The notes beneath the pieces are model-generated. The model made no database searches. It had not been told where the DNA came from and was given only the letters and a program-made list of their open reading frames with translations. Made by a program: the position numbers and the translations under genes. This document shows, piece by piece, positions 43,179 to 52,259 of a DNA stretch of 64,000 bases (the stretch's first letter is position 1; the number at the start of each line of letters is the position of its first letter). Origin of the DNA: Larkinella arboricola (GTDB lineage: Bacteria > Bacteroidota > Bacteroidia > Cytophagales > Spirosomataceae). The stretch is from positions 779,433-843,432 of the forward strand of contig NZ_QLMC01000004.1 of NCBI RefSeq assembly GCF_003259745.1, in the 5' to 3' direction.

Positions 43179-44651
43179 ATGCGCATACATTACACACTTT
43201 CTCTCTTGTTTTTTCTGGCTGCCAGTACACTCTTTGCCCAACAGACTTTTACCGGAAGTTATTCGGCTGAGGTTGGGGCCTTCGCTTCATCAACCAAACG
43301 AATGCCTTTCTGGTTACGCGCCAATCAATACGGTATTGTTCCATTAACCGCTCCAGTAGGAACCGTACGGCTGGGAGCACAAGGAGAGTGGCGGGGCGAT
43401 AGCACGGCCCAGCGCAGCCGCTGGTTTGCCAACTATGGGGTCTATGCGGCAGGTAATGTTGCCCAAACCAGCCAGGTGGTACTTCCTGAAGCGTATGCAA
43501 TGGGTGGCGTCGGGAGCTTCTATATTTATGCAGGCAAACGGCGGGAAATTATTGGACTGGGCGATTCAACGTATTCGTCGGGTTTTTATTCCTGGTCACA
43601 GAATGCGACGCCCATTCCGAAAGTGCAGTTAGGAACCAACGGATTTGTCCCCTTAAAATTTACAAAAAGTCTCGTTGCTTTTAATTTTTTATATGCCCAC
43701 GGATGGTTCCCTAATACCGACTCGGTACAGGGTTCATTTCTGCATCAAAAAGCGTTGTTTTTCCGGCTTGGAAAGCCAAAGTGGAAAGTTAAATTCTACG
43801 CCGGAATCATTCACAACGTGCAGTGGGGAGGACGGTCTGATTACCTGAGGCAGTCGTTAACTGTTGATGGCAAACTCCCTTCTTCTTTCAGGGATTACAT
43901 GGATCTTATTATTGCTAAACCGCCCAGAAACCGGCCCGCGAATTACCCGGGAATTGATTCTAACAACCAAATTGGAAATCACTTAGGATCACTTGATTTT
44001 GGCACAGAGCTCATGATTGACAGGTGGAATCTGCTGGTTTACTATCAGCATCCTTTTGAAGATCGATCGGGTTTAGCCTTTGTCAATTCTATGGACGGTT
44101 TATACGGTATTCGAATTAAGAACACAATGGGAAGGAGCACTTATAAATTCCGTATGCACCAACTAACACTCGAATATTTGAACACTACCTCTGGCGATAA
44201 AGTCCCGGATGACTTGGTGGGCCGCTATGAAGGCGATACTTATTTCAACCATAGCCAATACATTGATGGATGGACAACACGGCAGCGAGTTATCGGAACG
44301 CCGTTCATAACGCGGGGCAAAGACATGCGTCAGGAGTTTTCGTTGCCTTTGAATAGATCAAGACGCATGATAATTAATAACCGGGTAAAAATGGCCCATG
44401 TAGCCTTTATGGGCGGTTTTAATTCAGGCGTTCAACTGGAAACTCATTTTGCATTAAGTCAAAACTACGGCCCTTTTGTAAACCCCGCCTATAAGAATAA
44501 ACATGTGAACCAATTCTCGGGTATACTACGTACATCGGTTCCAGTATCCTGGTTAGGTGGGGCTGCATTACAAGCCGCTGTTTCGCTGGACTCTGGCCAA
44601 TTGTACGATAATGCAGTGGGTGGTTATCTTGGATTGCGGAAAGTATGGTAG
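43179..44651 (+). CDS. Wzi-family capsule assembly outer-membrane protein
   Basis: 490 aa. Signal peptide MRIHYTLSLLFFLAASTLFA. Wzi-family proteins are outer-membrane barrels that help anchor or assemble capsular polysaccharide on the surface. Family-like text includes PFWLRANQYGIVPLTAPVG near the start, then a YIYAGKRREIIGLGDS strand pair and the GSLDFGTELMIDRWNLLVYY tract. The many aromatic-ended strands fit a barrel of about 18 strands. It precedes the Wza/Wzc genes but is separated from them by about 2.1 kb, including an IS remnant. That gap may have split an older operon. Confidence 0.82.
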   Translation: MRIHYTLSLLFFLAASTLFAQQTFTGSYSAEVGAFASSTKRMPFWLRANQYGIVPLTAPVGTVRLGAQGEWRGDSTAQRSRWFANYGVYAAGNVAQTSQVVLPEAYAMGGVGSFYIYAGKRREIIGLGDSTYSSGFYSWSQNATPIPKVQLGTNGFVPLKFTKSLVAFNFLYAHGWFPNTDSVQGSFLHQKALFFRLGKPKWKVKFYAGIIHNVQWGGRSDYLRQSLTVDGKLPSSFRDYMDLIIAKPPRNRPANYPGIDSNNQIGNHLGSLDFGTELMIDRWNLLVYYQHPFEDRSGLAFVNSMDGLYGIRIKNTMGRSTYKFRMHQLTLEYLNTTSGDKVPDDLVGRYEGDTYFNHSQYIDGWTTRQRVIGTPFITRGKDMRQEFSLPLNRSRRMIINNRVKMAHVAFMGGFNSGVQLETHFALSQNYGPFVNPAYKNKHVNQFSGILRTSVPVSWLGGAALQAAVSLDSGQLYDNAVGGYLGLRKVW

Positions 44652-44983
44652 GCTAACGTCCTTTGCAATATATGACTATGATAAATTGGTGGCTGCTGTA
44701 GCCATTAGGCTTATAATTCCTTTCTTTAAATTACATAATGACTTCAACTACCATTTGTTTGAATACAAAAGGTTAGCGTGCGTTGTTTAAGCCATTTTTG
44801 AACCAGGCCCCTATTTTTGGGGCTTTATCTTTTCTACCAAACTCTTAACCGGCATATTTAAAAGCGAACCTTATTGGAGATATCCTTGTAACTAATTAAT
44901 TACAAGGCTGGATAGCTTATATAATAATTTGATGACAAACATGAAGCAGGGGTTCTACAGATAGTACATCTGTTCAGGAATTG
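44652..44983. other. Gap after the Wzi-like gene
   Basis: 332 bases with one weak terminator and no gene. Confidence 0.5.
44805..44835 (+). terminator. Weak terminator after the Wzi-like gene
   Basis: GGCCCC and GGGGCT arms around a TATTTTT loop, followed by TTATCTTTT. The stem is short (5-6 bp). Confidence 0.5.
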
Positions 44984-45316
44984 TCAAGGCGGAGCCTGAA
45001 GTTCATCAGAGTCCTGATGAATCTGAATATTCATTAAATAAGACATAAGCCACTCAAGTTCAGGGTCTTGGCAGCTTTCAGAGATTTTTTTCCAGACACC
45101 CGCTTTTGTCCAGCGCCGAAACCGCCGGTACACAGAGTTCCACATGCCAAAACGTCTCGGTAAATCTCGCCAGGGAGCTCCACTACGGGCAATCCATAAA
45201 ATAGCGTTAATAAAAAGCCGGTTATCGGTGGCTGTTCGCCCTACATCGCCTGGTTTACCGGGCAGTAAAGGCGCCAATCGATGCCATTGTTGGTCTGTAA
45301 TTTCGTAGCGTCGCAT
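44984..45316 (-). pseudogene. IS5-family transposase fragment (N-terminal DUF4096 part)
   Basis: 110 codons. Residues 1-85 match the N-terminal helix-turn-helix/DUF4096 part of IS5-group transposases (MRRYEITDQQWHRLAPLLPG, then NAILWIARSGAPWRDLPRRF). After DPELEWLM the usual start of the DDE part (IDxTIVRAHQHA) is missing; unrelated codons and a stop follow. No DDE domain occurs downstream in any frame I could read, and no inverted-repeat pair brackets it. GTTGACAATT occurs twice beyond its 5' end (direct, not inverted). It is a dead remnant, marking past insertion between wzi and wza. Confidence 0.8.
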
Positions 45317-46765
45317 CAAATAAAAATACCAATTGGCATTATCTTAAAATAAATTGTCAACAAGTTCCTCTATTAATTGTCAACACAGCTTCTCCCTCAA
45401 CCTCAATTTCTGTTTTGACCGTTAGATAATTTAATTAATATTTATGAGGTAGGTCATAGTGTCTGATAATTAACTTGAATGATGGCGATAAATGGTAATA
45501 CAGGTCAATTTTGGCGGGTTTTTTCATTTAAAATCTACAAAGTGCTTTGACTGATAAATAAGAAATGACAAGCAACTGTGCGGTTATAATTCAACTTTTT
45601 ACAGGTATATTTATCAACGCTTGGCTAATTTAATTGACAACATTTAGTTCTTTTTGAGAATTTCTTTTATGTTTGTTTATCGATAGCCAAGATGTGTAAA
45701 ACTACTCACTTTAAGCTGAGATATAAATTTTTTTACTAAAAAAATATATTTTTTATTAATCGATCTAAGATCGCCTTTTATGGTTAAATATTTACAGAAT
45801 ATGGTTTTTATTCTTTAAATATTACAGTACAGGTATTTTCACTTTTTGAAATGTTATTGCAAAGTAAATTCTCATATTTAGTTTAGGTTTAAATGTGAAG
45901 AACTCTTATTTTTAGGCTAGTAATGATAAGTTTATTGGTCTATTAATTAAAGGCAAGAACATAAGTGAAAGTTGAATTAGTTTTTTTTGATTTTTTAAAT
46001 AAAAATTTGCGTATTTTTGATGCTTGAATTGATGTGAGAAAAGCCATGTATAGTTTAGTTTGTTTCATTATGTATTTTAGTGGCAAGGATGTTTGTTCAA
46101 CGTCATGAATGATGGGCTTTTATATTCAGTATCTGTGAATTTAACAAGCTTAAAGCCATAAAATATAACTTGAGGCTTAACTCAACTTATATAATTGTGA
46201 ATTGAAATGGTGATAAGTTTTAATGCATAATAAAAGCTGTTAAAGCTAATCCATTTGGCATTGAAAGTACGTATATATTATACCAGTTTTGATAAATGCA
46301 ATACTGCTGATCTGTCGAGGGAGTTGTAACAAAAAGGATTCTGAAGAGCAAAGAGGAGGATGTTACAAATGTTCTTAACGAAGAAGCAGATGTAAAAGAT
46401 GCTGGTTAATTCATTGAACAGAGTTAGGACAGCAGAAGAAGTAAATCTTTTAAAGCCTGGCAAAAAAGAAGTAATAAGTTGAGTTAATTCTAGAAAGTTA
46501 GAATTCATCGTTGGACTGATCTTACCTGTTAAACAAAGAGGTAAATCATAAAATCGACGTATATGCTTAACCGTAACTTGGATAAAAGTGTGAAATCTGT
46601 TCTCCTAACCTTTTTACCATTCACCAGGAGCCCTTAGCCTATGGCTTTTGGCGCAGGGAAAGGTTTTTCCGCCCAACGTTATCAGTTTACTGTATCAACT
46701 TGTTCCATCATCTAATAGTGGCCGCAGAACCGGCGCAATTTTAAAGTATTATTAAAGTGTTGAAT
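45317..46765. other. 1.45-kb AT-rich gap before the Wza-type gene
   Basis: No convincing gene. Very AT-rich from 45.4 to 46.3 kb. It holds a GTCTGATAA motif (45461) like those at 37.9-38.2 kb and a CCGTAACTTG box (46571-46580) like those before the beta-helix gene. The last 185 bases may be a leader of the export operon. A 76-codon minus-strand frame at 46278-46508 looks like chance. Confidence 0.5.
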
Positions 46766-47569
46766 ATGAATTCAAGTTTGCGTCATTTTCGGGTTGGGTA
46801 TTGGTTTATTGGCTTAATTTTGAGTCTAGGGAGCTGTATTTCCAGTAAAGAGTTAGTACTGTATCAGAAAGGGGTAGCCGATAAAGATACAATCGTTGCT
46901 GCTAACCGATATATCCCCAAGATTAAATCTGGAGATGTATTATCCGTACAAGTGAGCAGTTTAAGTGCAGAAGCCACGGCCCTTTTCAATCCTTATGCCA
47001 CCATAGCAGCTATGGGCGGAGCGCAACAGGGATCAACGACCTCCTTACCGTATACACCCGGTTATCTGGTCAATGAAGAAGGCCAAATAGAATTGCCCAT
47101 TATCGGAAAAGTGATGGTGCAGGGGCTGACCAATATGCAGGCTGCTGGGCAGATTCGTCAGAAATTGCTTGAGTATTTAAAAGAGCCTGTTGTAAACGTA
47201 AGGAACACGAATTTCCAGATTACAGTAACCGGTGAAGTAGCACGCCCGGCCATGTTTTCCATTCCTAATGAGCAGATTACATTACCAGCGGCTTTAGGTA
47301 TGGCCGGAGATATTACGATCTACGGCAAACGGACCAACATTCTGGTTATTCGCGAAGAAAATGGTCAGCGGACGTTTAACCAAATTGATTTAACTAATCG
47401 TGACGTTTTCAAGTCTCCGTACTTTTACCTGCGGCCCAATGACATCGTTTATGTAGAACCCGGCAAGGTTCGTGTTGCCAGTGCCGACCGGACCAATCAA
47501 ATAATACCATTAGTTTTAAGTGCCTTGTCCATTATAGCTCTTGCGTTATCGCGTACCGTATTAAGATAA
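46766..47569 (+). CDS. Wza-type polysaccharide export lipoprotein
   Basis: About 267 aa outer-membrane export protein (Poly_export family), the exit channel of Wzy-dependent systems. Lipobox LGSC puts the acylated Cys at residue 24 from ATG 46766. The Poly_export domain reads IPKIKSGDVLSVQVSSLS, then YLVNEEGQIELPIIGKVMVQ. An SLBB-like unit follows (FQITVTGEVARPAMFSIPNE, LGMAGDITIYGKRTNILVIR). A C-terminal hydrophobic segment (IIPLVLSALSIIALALS) fits the membrane-spanning helix of Wza. The frame extends to GTG 46757, but ATG is preferred. The kinase-like Wzc gene starts 10 bases later, so the two are co-transcribed. Confidence 0.92.
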   Translation: MNSSLRHFRVGYWFIGLILSLGSCISSKELVLYQKGVADKDTIVAANRYIPKIKSGDVLSVQVSSLSAEATALFNPYATIAAMGGAQQGSTTSLPYTPGYLVNEEGQIELPIIGKVMVQGLTNMQAAGQIRQKLLEYLKEPVVNVRNTNFQITVTGEVARPAMFSIPNEQITLPAALGMAGDITIYGKRTNILVIREENGQRTFNQIDLTNRDVFKSPYFYLRPNDIVYVEPGKVRVASADRTNQIIPLVLSALSIIALALSRTVLR

Positions 47570-47579
47570 AACCTACATT

Positions 47580-49916
47580 ATGACAACTAATTCGTACAAT
47601 CCCTATCAAGTCTACGAAGTAGAGCAACAGCCTGACCTGCGGATTATGTTGATGCGCTATGCCCGCAAATGGCCATGGTTTGTCATATCGCTGGTGTTAG
47701 CGCTGGCGGGTGCTTATGTTTATTTGCTGTATCAGCCGCCCGTCTATAAAGTACACGCCAGTCTGCTGATTAAAGACGATAAGAAAAAAGGGCTCTCCGG
47801 CGACGGTATTATGAAAGAGCTGAATCTGTTCGGCAGTAATAAAGTTATTGAGAATGAAATCGAAATTCTCACGTCTTTTACACTGATGGATCGGGTGGTA
47901 ACTAACTTAGGGCTCGATGTTCGGTATTATATTCCAACCGGAACCTATAACCGGGAAGTATACGAAGAATCACCTATTCGTATTATTCTCGAAAAACCGA
48001 ATTCCCAGATCTATACAAATGAACTGGAAATTACGTTTGTGAATGACAAAGTAATCCAGTTAAACGGGACAACCTATCCGGTTAATCAAAGCATTAAAAC
48101 ACCGTATGGTCAGCTTCGGGTCTTTACCCGAAAGCCTATAAACAGCACGACATCGCCGGTTGTAGCAACCGTAAAACCCCACTCCAAAGCTGTCACGGGC
48201 TATTTGTCCAGTCTGAAAGTCGAGCCGGGTTTGAAGGAATCGTCTGTTCTGGAAATGAGCCTGTCGGAAAGCGTACCGGATAAAGGTGAGATTATCCTGA
48301 ATCAGCTTATTGCTGAGTATAACAAGGAGGCTATCTCTGACAAAAATCAGGAAGCAAATAACATGCTTCGGTTTATTGAAGAACGGCTGGGCTTGATTTC
48401 TGGTGAACTGGCAACAGTAGAAAAAGAAGTTGAGTCGTATAAATCAAATGAGGGCATTACTGATTTAAGTGCGCAGGCGCAAACATTCTTGACCAATGTT
48501 CGCGAAAATGATGTGCAGCTGAATGAGGTCACGATGCGCATAAACGGTCTGGCTGAGATTGAACGCTATATTCATAACCAATCCGGTGATAAAAGTATTG
48601 CGCCTGCTACCTTGAGCCTAAGTGACCCTGTCCTGACCGGATTATTGGCCAAGGTGTCGGACCTGGAGTTGAAGCGGGATGAAACGTCCCGGGTTATGGC
48701 TCCGAACAGTCCCATGATTCAGTCGCTGGATAGTCAGATTAAAGCGCTTAAGGCTAGCATAAACGAAAACATCCAGAACATGCGGCAGCAGTTGGTGAGT
48801 AGCCGTAACCACTTGCTGGCAAACAACCGTCGGATCGAAAGCATGATCCGCACTGTACCGGGCAAGGAGCGCGCGCTGCTAAACATTACCCGGCAGCAGG
48901 CTATCAAAAATGGCTTGTATACGTACCTGCTTCAAAAACGTGAGGAAACCGCATTATCGGCTGCTTCTGCGGTATCCGACAGCCGGATTGTTGATAAACC
49001 ACGGACGGATGATATTCCGGTTGAACCGGTCAAAAAGACTACTTTCCTGCTCTTTGGTATTGTAGGTCTTCTGTTGCCAATCGGTTTTATCAGCGCCAGA
49101 GATATGTTTAATAACCGGGTCCTGCGACGCTCGGATGTGGAAGAGGCTACTCAAACCCCAATTTTGGGCGAGATTGTAAAAAGTCAGCAGAATTCAGGGG
49201 ATAACTTGGTGTTTAAGTCCCGGATGCAATCGGTTATTGGCGAACAGATCCGGGCATTACGCACAAACCTGCAATTCATGCGGTCGCATCCAACGAACAG
49301 CCAGGTGCTGCTGTTTACCTCGTCAATTTCCGGGGAGGGTAAGTCCTTTATCTCCCTGAACCTGGGTGCAAGCCTGGCCCTGGTTGACCGATCTACGGTT
49401 ATCCTGGAGATGGATATGCGGAAACCCAAGCTGCATCAAAGTCTGCACATGGAAAACCGCGCTGGTTTGAGTAATTACCTGATTGGTGAAGCCACAATAG
49501 ACGAACTGCTACGGCCAATTCCGGGTTACGAAAATTATTACATTATTACCGCTGGTCCGTTGCCGCCAAATCCGGCCGAGTTGTTAATGTCGCCCCGCCT
49601 GGCCCAGCTTTTTGACGAACTGAAAGAACGTTTTGATTATGTTCTGGTTGACTCACCACCGGTTGGTCTGGTGACCGACTCACAACTGATTGCTCCGTTT
49701 GCGGATGCAACAATGTATCTGGTACGTCATGACCATACGCCGAAAAACCACCTGAAGATGGTTGATGCACTGTACAGAGAACAACGGTTCCAAAAGTTGA
49801 ACATTATTCTGAATGGCGTAGGGGAAGGAGAGTCCTACTATTATAGCTACGGGTACGGTAACTATTATAGCGATGATGATTCTAACAAAAAACGGCGTTT
49901 AGGTAGTGGTAAATAA
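47580..49916 (+). CDS. Wzc-type polysaccharide co-polymerase with tyrosine kinase domain
   Basis: 778 aa inner-membrane protein controlling chain length and export. TM1 is near 32-54 (WFVISLVLALAGAYVYLLYQ), a Wzz-type domain and long periplasmic coiled coils fill about 60-480, and TM2 is near 486-503 (LFGIVGLLLPIGFISA). The cytoplasmic BY-kinase has Walker A SGEGKS at 584-589, Walker A' ILEMDMRKPKLH and Walker B YVLVDSPPVG. A C-terminal Tyr cluster (YYYSYGYGNYYSDDD) is the usual autophosphorylation tail. Kinase fused to the membrane part is the proteobacterial/Bacteroidota layout. A phosphatase partner was not found in the window. Confidence 0.94.
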   Translation: MTTNSYNPYQVYEVEQQPDLRIMLMRYARKWPWFVISLVLALAGAYVYLLYQPPVYKVHASLLIKDDKKKGLSGDGIMKELNLFGSNKVIENEIEILTSFTLMDRVVTNLGLDVRYYIPTGTYNREVYEESPIRIILEKPNSQIYTNELEITFVNDKVIQLNGTTYPVNQSIKTPYGQLRVFTRKPINSTTSPVVATVKPHSKAVTGYLSSLKVEPGLKESSVLEMSLSESVPDKGEIILNQLIAEYNKEAISDKNQEANNMLRFIEERLGLISGELATVEKEVESYKSNEGITDLSAQAQTFLTNVRENDVQLNEVTMRINGLAEIERYIHNQSGDKSIAPATLSLSDPVLTGLLAKVSDLELKRDETSRVMAPNSPMIQSLDSQIKALKASINENIQNMRQQLVSSRNHLLANNRRIESMIRTVPGKERALLNITRQQAIKNGLYTYLLQKREETALSAASAVSDSRIVDKPRTDDIPVEPVKKTTFLLFGIVGLLLPIGFISARDMFNNRVLRRSDVEEATQTPILGEIVKSQQNSGDNLVFKSRMQSVIGEQIRALRTNLQFMRSHPTNSQVLLFTSSISGEGKSFISLNLGASLALVDRSTVILEMDMRKPKLHQSLHMENRAGLSNYLIGEATIDELLRPIPGYENYYIITAGPLPPNPAELLMSPRLAQLFDELKERFDYVLVDSPPVGLVTDSQLIAPFADATMYLVRHDHTPKNHLKMVDALYREQRFQKLNIILNGVGEGESYYYSYGYGNYYSDDDSNKKRRLGSGK

Positions 49917-49981
49917 TAGAACTTGCGGACTCTTGAAATTACTGCTTCGACTTCTACACACTTAACGTAAATAAAACATAT

Positions 49982-50650
49982 ATGCTTAGTGTTGACTCAG
50001 AATACCAAACGTTGTATGTGTATGCAGAGCCAAAGCCTCGGCACTATAAACTTGCTTATAGAACACTAGGAAAGCGTGTATTTGATATTGTCTTTTCTCT
50101 GCTTGTCACAGTTCTTGTTTTATCCTGGCTCATTCCCATTATTGGGATGCTGATCCGTTTAGGCTCACGTGGGCCTGTTCTATACATTCAGAAACGCACA
50201 GGTTACAAAGGAAACTGGTTCTATTGTATAAAATTTAGAACCATGACTTATGATCCCGAGGCCTCTTTCAAGCAGGCAACGAAGGGGGATAATCGGGTAA
50301 CCTCGATTGGGCGCATCCTGCGGAAAACAAATCTGGATGAGATGCCCCAGTTTCTGAATGTGCTCATTGGCGATATGAGTATTGTTGGGCCACGGCCACA
50401 TGCCGTTCAGCACGACCTCCTTTTCTGGAACAATATGCCTAATTATCGGAAACGTTACCGGGTGAAACCGGGGATTACCGGCCTGGCTCAGGTTCGTGGT
50501 TTACGGGGTGAAACGTCACACGATATGCAAATGCGTCATCGGATTAATCTGGATCGCTTCTACATTCGCAAAAGATCCGTCTGGTTGGATTTGAAAATTT
50601 GCTGGTGGACAGTTGAAGCAATGATGAAGGGAAATAAGAATGCATGGTGA
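49982..50650 (+). CDS. Initiating sugar-phosphate transferase (bacterial sugar transferase family)
   Basis: 222 aa. This polyprenyl-phosphate hexose-1-phosphate transferase starts the repeat unit on the lipid carrier. One N-terminal membrane segment (about 34-60, VFDIVFSLLVTVLVLSWLIP) precedes the conserved catalytic part: KFRTMTYDPE, TSIGRILRKTNLDEMPQFLN, MSIVGPRPHA, YRVKPGITGLAQVRGLRG and NLDRFYIRKRSVWLDLKI. It is the short PglC-like form without the extra N-terminal membrane domain of WbaP/WcaJ. Which sugar it transfers is not readable. Confidence 0.93.
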   Translation: MLSVDSEYQTLYVYAEPKPRHYKLAYRTLGKRVFDIVFSLLVTVLVLSWLIPIIGMLIRLGSRGPVLYIQKRTGYKGNWFYCIKFRTMTYDPEASFKQATKGDNRVTSIGRILRKTNLDEMPQFLNVLIGDMSIVGPRPHAVQHDLLFWNNMPNYRKRYRVKPGITGLAQVRGLRGETSHDMQMRHRINLDRFYIRKRSVWLDLKICWWTVEAMMKGNKNAW

Positions 50651-50727
50651 TCAACACGTAAACGGCAAGGAAATGTGCTGGTGAGTTTTTGCCATTAGCA
50701 TATTTCAGAACAAAGTTTACAAATTTT

Positions 50728-52254
50728 ATGTCGACGGTTTCAAGATTAGTGTCTGGCAGTTTAGCTTCTTGGGCTAGAATTGGCGTTACTGTGCTTATTC
50801 AAGTTGCTTTAGTACCTATATTTCTTAGTTATTGGGATGTAAGTACGTATGGTATTTGGGTGGCTATTCAAGCATTAATAAGTGTTTTAAATATTCTAGA
50901 CAGAGGCTACGTCGATTATTTAGGATACGAGTTTTTAAAATTAGGAAAGGATAATAGCGTCCAAATTAGTAAAAAGCTTTGGTCAGGAATCTGGGTATTA
51001 CTTATAACAGGAGCTGTTGAAGTCATTTTAGTAGGGCTATTTTCTTTTTCAGACTTTTTGACAAATACTCTGGCTGAGGGAAACAATATCAACCAGGATT
51101 TAGTATGGCAAGCTAGCTGGACATTAATTTTTCAATGGGCTGGCTGGACGTTTTTCTCAAATACAACCGGGTTGTTTTTTAGAGCCTTATCAGTTTGGGG
51201 TTATTATTCCAGAATGGCCTGGTGGGATGTCGCCATTCCTCTATTGACTTCCATAGCGTCTGTTATTATTGTCATTTATGGAGGAAACTTATTTATGGTA
51301 GGATTGGGTTCAAACGCATTTCTTGGAATCATCACCATATTTAGGTTCTACGATATATTTAAATTGCTTAAAAAAGAGGCTATAAAAAAAGAGGCCGGTT
51401 CCCTGCAAACAGGGTTCAACAATTACCTTATCTCCCTGATGTTATCAGGAAGGTACTTTTTTGAAAATTTTAGACAGCAAGGTATACGGTTGATTTTGAC
51501 ACCATTGGTAGGGATAACCGGATTGGCGGCTTTCTCAACAATGAGAACGGGAGCTAACGTTGTTCAACAAGGCTTATTAACCATTACCAATCCTATGCTT
51601 CCGGAGTTGATGAGGTTTCTCAATCAAAAAGAACAAGATAAGATGGAAGCTACTTTCGGAACGGTCTGGTTCGTCTTGATATGCGTATTGTCTCCAGGAG
51701 TGATGGTTCTACAAGCTGTTGTTGAGCCAATATTTGTTACTTGGACAAAGGGTAAAATATTATTCGATCCTATTTTATTTGGCGCTTTATCTGCAAGTAT
51801 TCTCGTGTATTCTGTTGCTCAACCTGCTATGGCAATAATAGTAGGGAACAATCAGTTAAAAAAACAAATAGTCCTGTCAATTATTTCGGCATTTGTACTT
51901 TTAGCTAGCCTTTTAGTTTTTATTCCAATATTTGGTTTAGCCGGTGCAGGGTTAGCTCTTTTAGTTGCAGAAATATTTACTGCTTCCGGTCTTATTATGT
52001 TTGCAAAGAAATGGCTCAACGCTAATAATCTCAGTTGGCCAAATAAGGCATCTAATAGTGCTATCTTATCTATTTTAATAACCGCTATAGGCATGGTTTT
52101 TTTAAAAGCCTTCCCTGATAAGGCTTGGATGGCCCTTTTAACTTATGCTGTATTTTCATTAAGCTTGAGCATGTATTATTGGAATAATACACCAGACTTG
52201 GCAAAAGTTAAGTTAACTCAGTTTATTAATAAGTTTTTTATAACTAATGCCTAA
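50728..52254 (+). CDS. Wzx-like polysaccharide flippase
   Basis: About 508 aa, with 12-14 hydrophobic segments of the oligosaccharide flippase (MOP) type. It begins MSTVSRLVSGSLASWARIGV, and an early TYGIWVAIQALISVLNILDRG tract resembles the helix-2 region of Wzx/RfbX. The frame reaches back to a TTG at 50689, but ATG 50728 gives the typical short cytoplasmic start. The gene is clearly more AT-rich than the Wza-Wzc pair, as Wzx and Wzy genes often are, a sign of transfer of polymer-specific genes. It is followed 5 bases later by the Wzy-like gene. Confidence 0.85.
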   Translation: MSTVSRLVSGSLASWARIGVTVLIQVALVPIFLSYWDVSTYGIWVAIQALISVLNILDRGYVDYLGYEFLKLGKDNSVQISKKLWSGIWVLLITGAVEVILVGLFSFSDFLTNTLAEGNNINQDLVWQASWTLIFQWAGWTFFSNTTGLFFRALSVWGYYSRMAWWDVAIPLLTSIASVIIVIYGGNLFMVGLGSNAFLGIITIFRFYDIFKLLKKEAIKKEAGSLQTGFNNYLISLMLSGRYFFENFRQQGIRLILTPLVGITGLAAFSTMRTGANVVQQGLLTITNPMLPELMRFLNQKEQDKMEATFGTVWFVLICVLSPGVMVLQAVVEPIFVTWTKGKILFDPILFGALSASILVYSVAQPAMAIIVGNNQLKKQIVLSIISAFVLLASLLVFIPIFGLAGAGLALLVAEIFTASGLIMFAKKWLNANNLSWPNKASNSAILSILITAIGMVFLKAFPDKAWMALLTYAVFSLSLSMYYWNNTPDLAKVKLTQFINKFFITNA

Positions 52255-52259
52255 CTTGC

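Noticed and set aside
45351..45390. Repeated ATTGTCAACA text as inverted ends of the IS5 remnant
   Set aside because: The copies are direct repeats, both lie on one side of the fragment or in the same orientation, so they cannot be terminal inverted repeats.
46278..46508. 76-codon minus-strand frame in the gap before the Wza-type gene
   Set aside because: AT-driven hydrophobic text, no ribosome site, no family resemblance.
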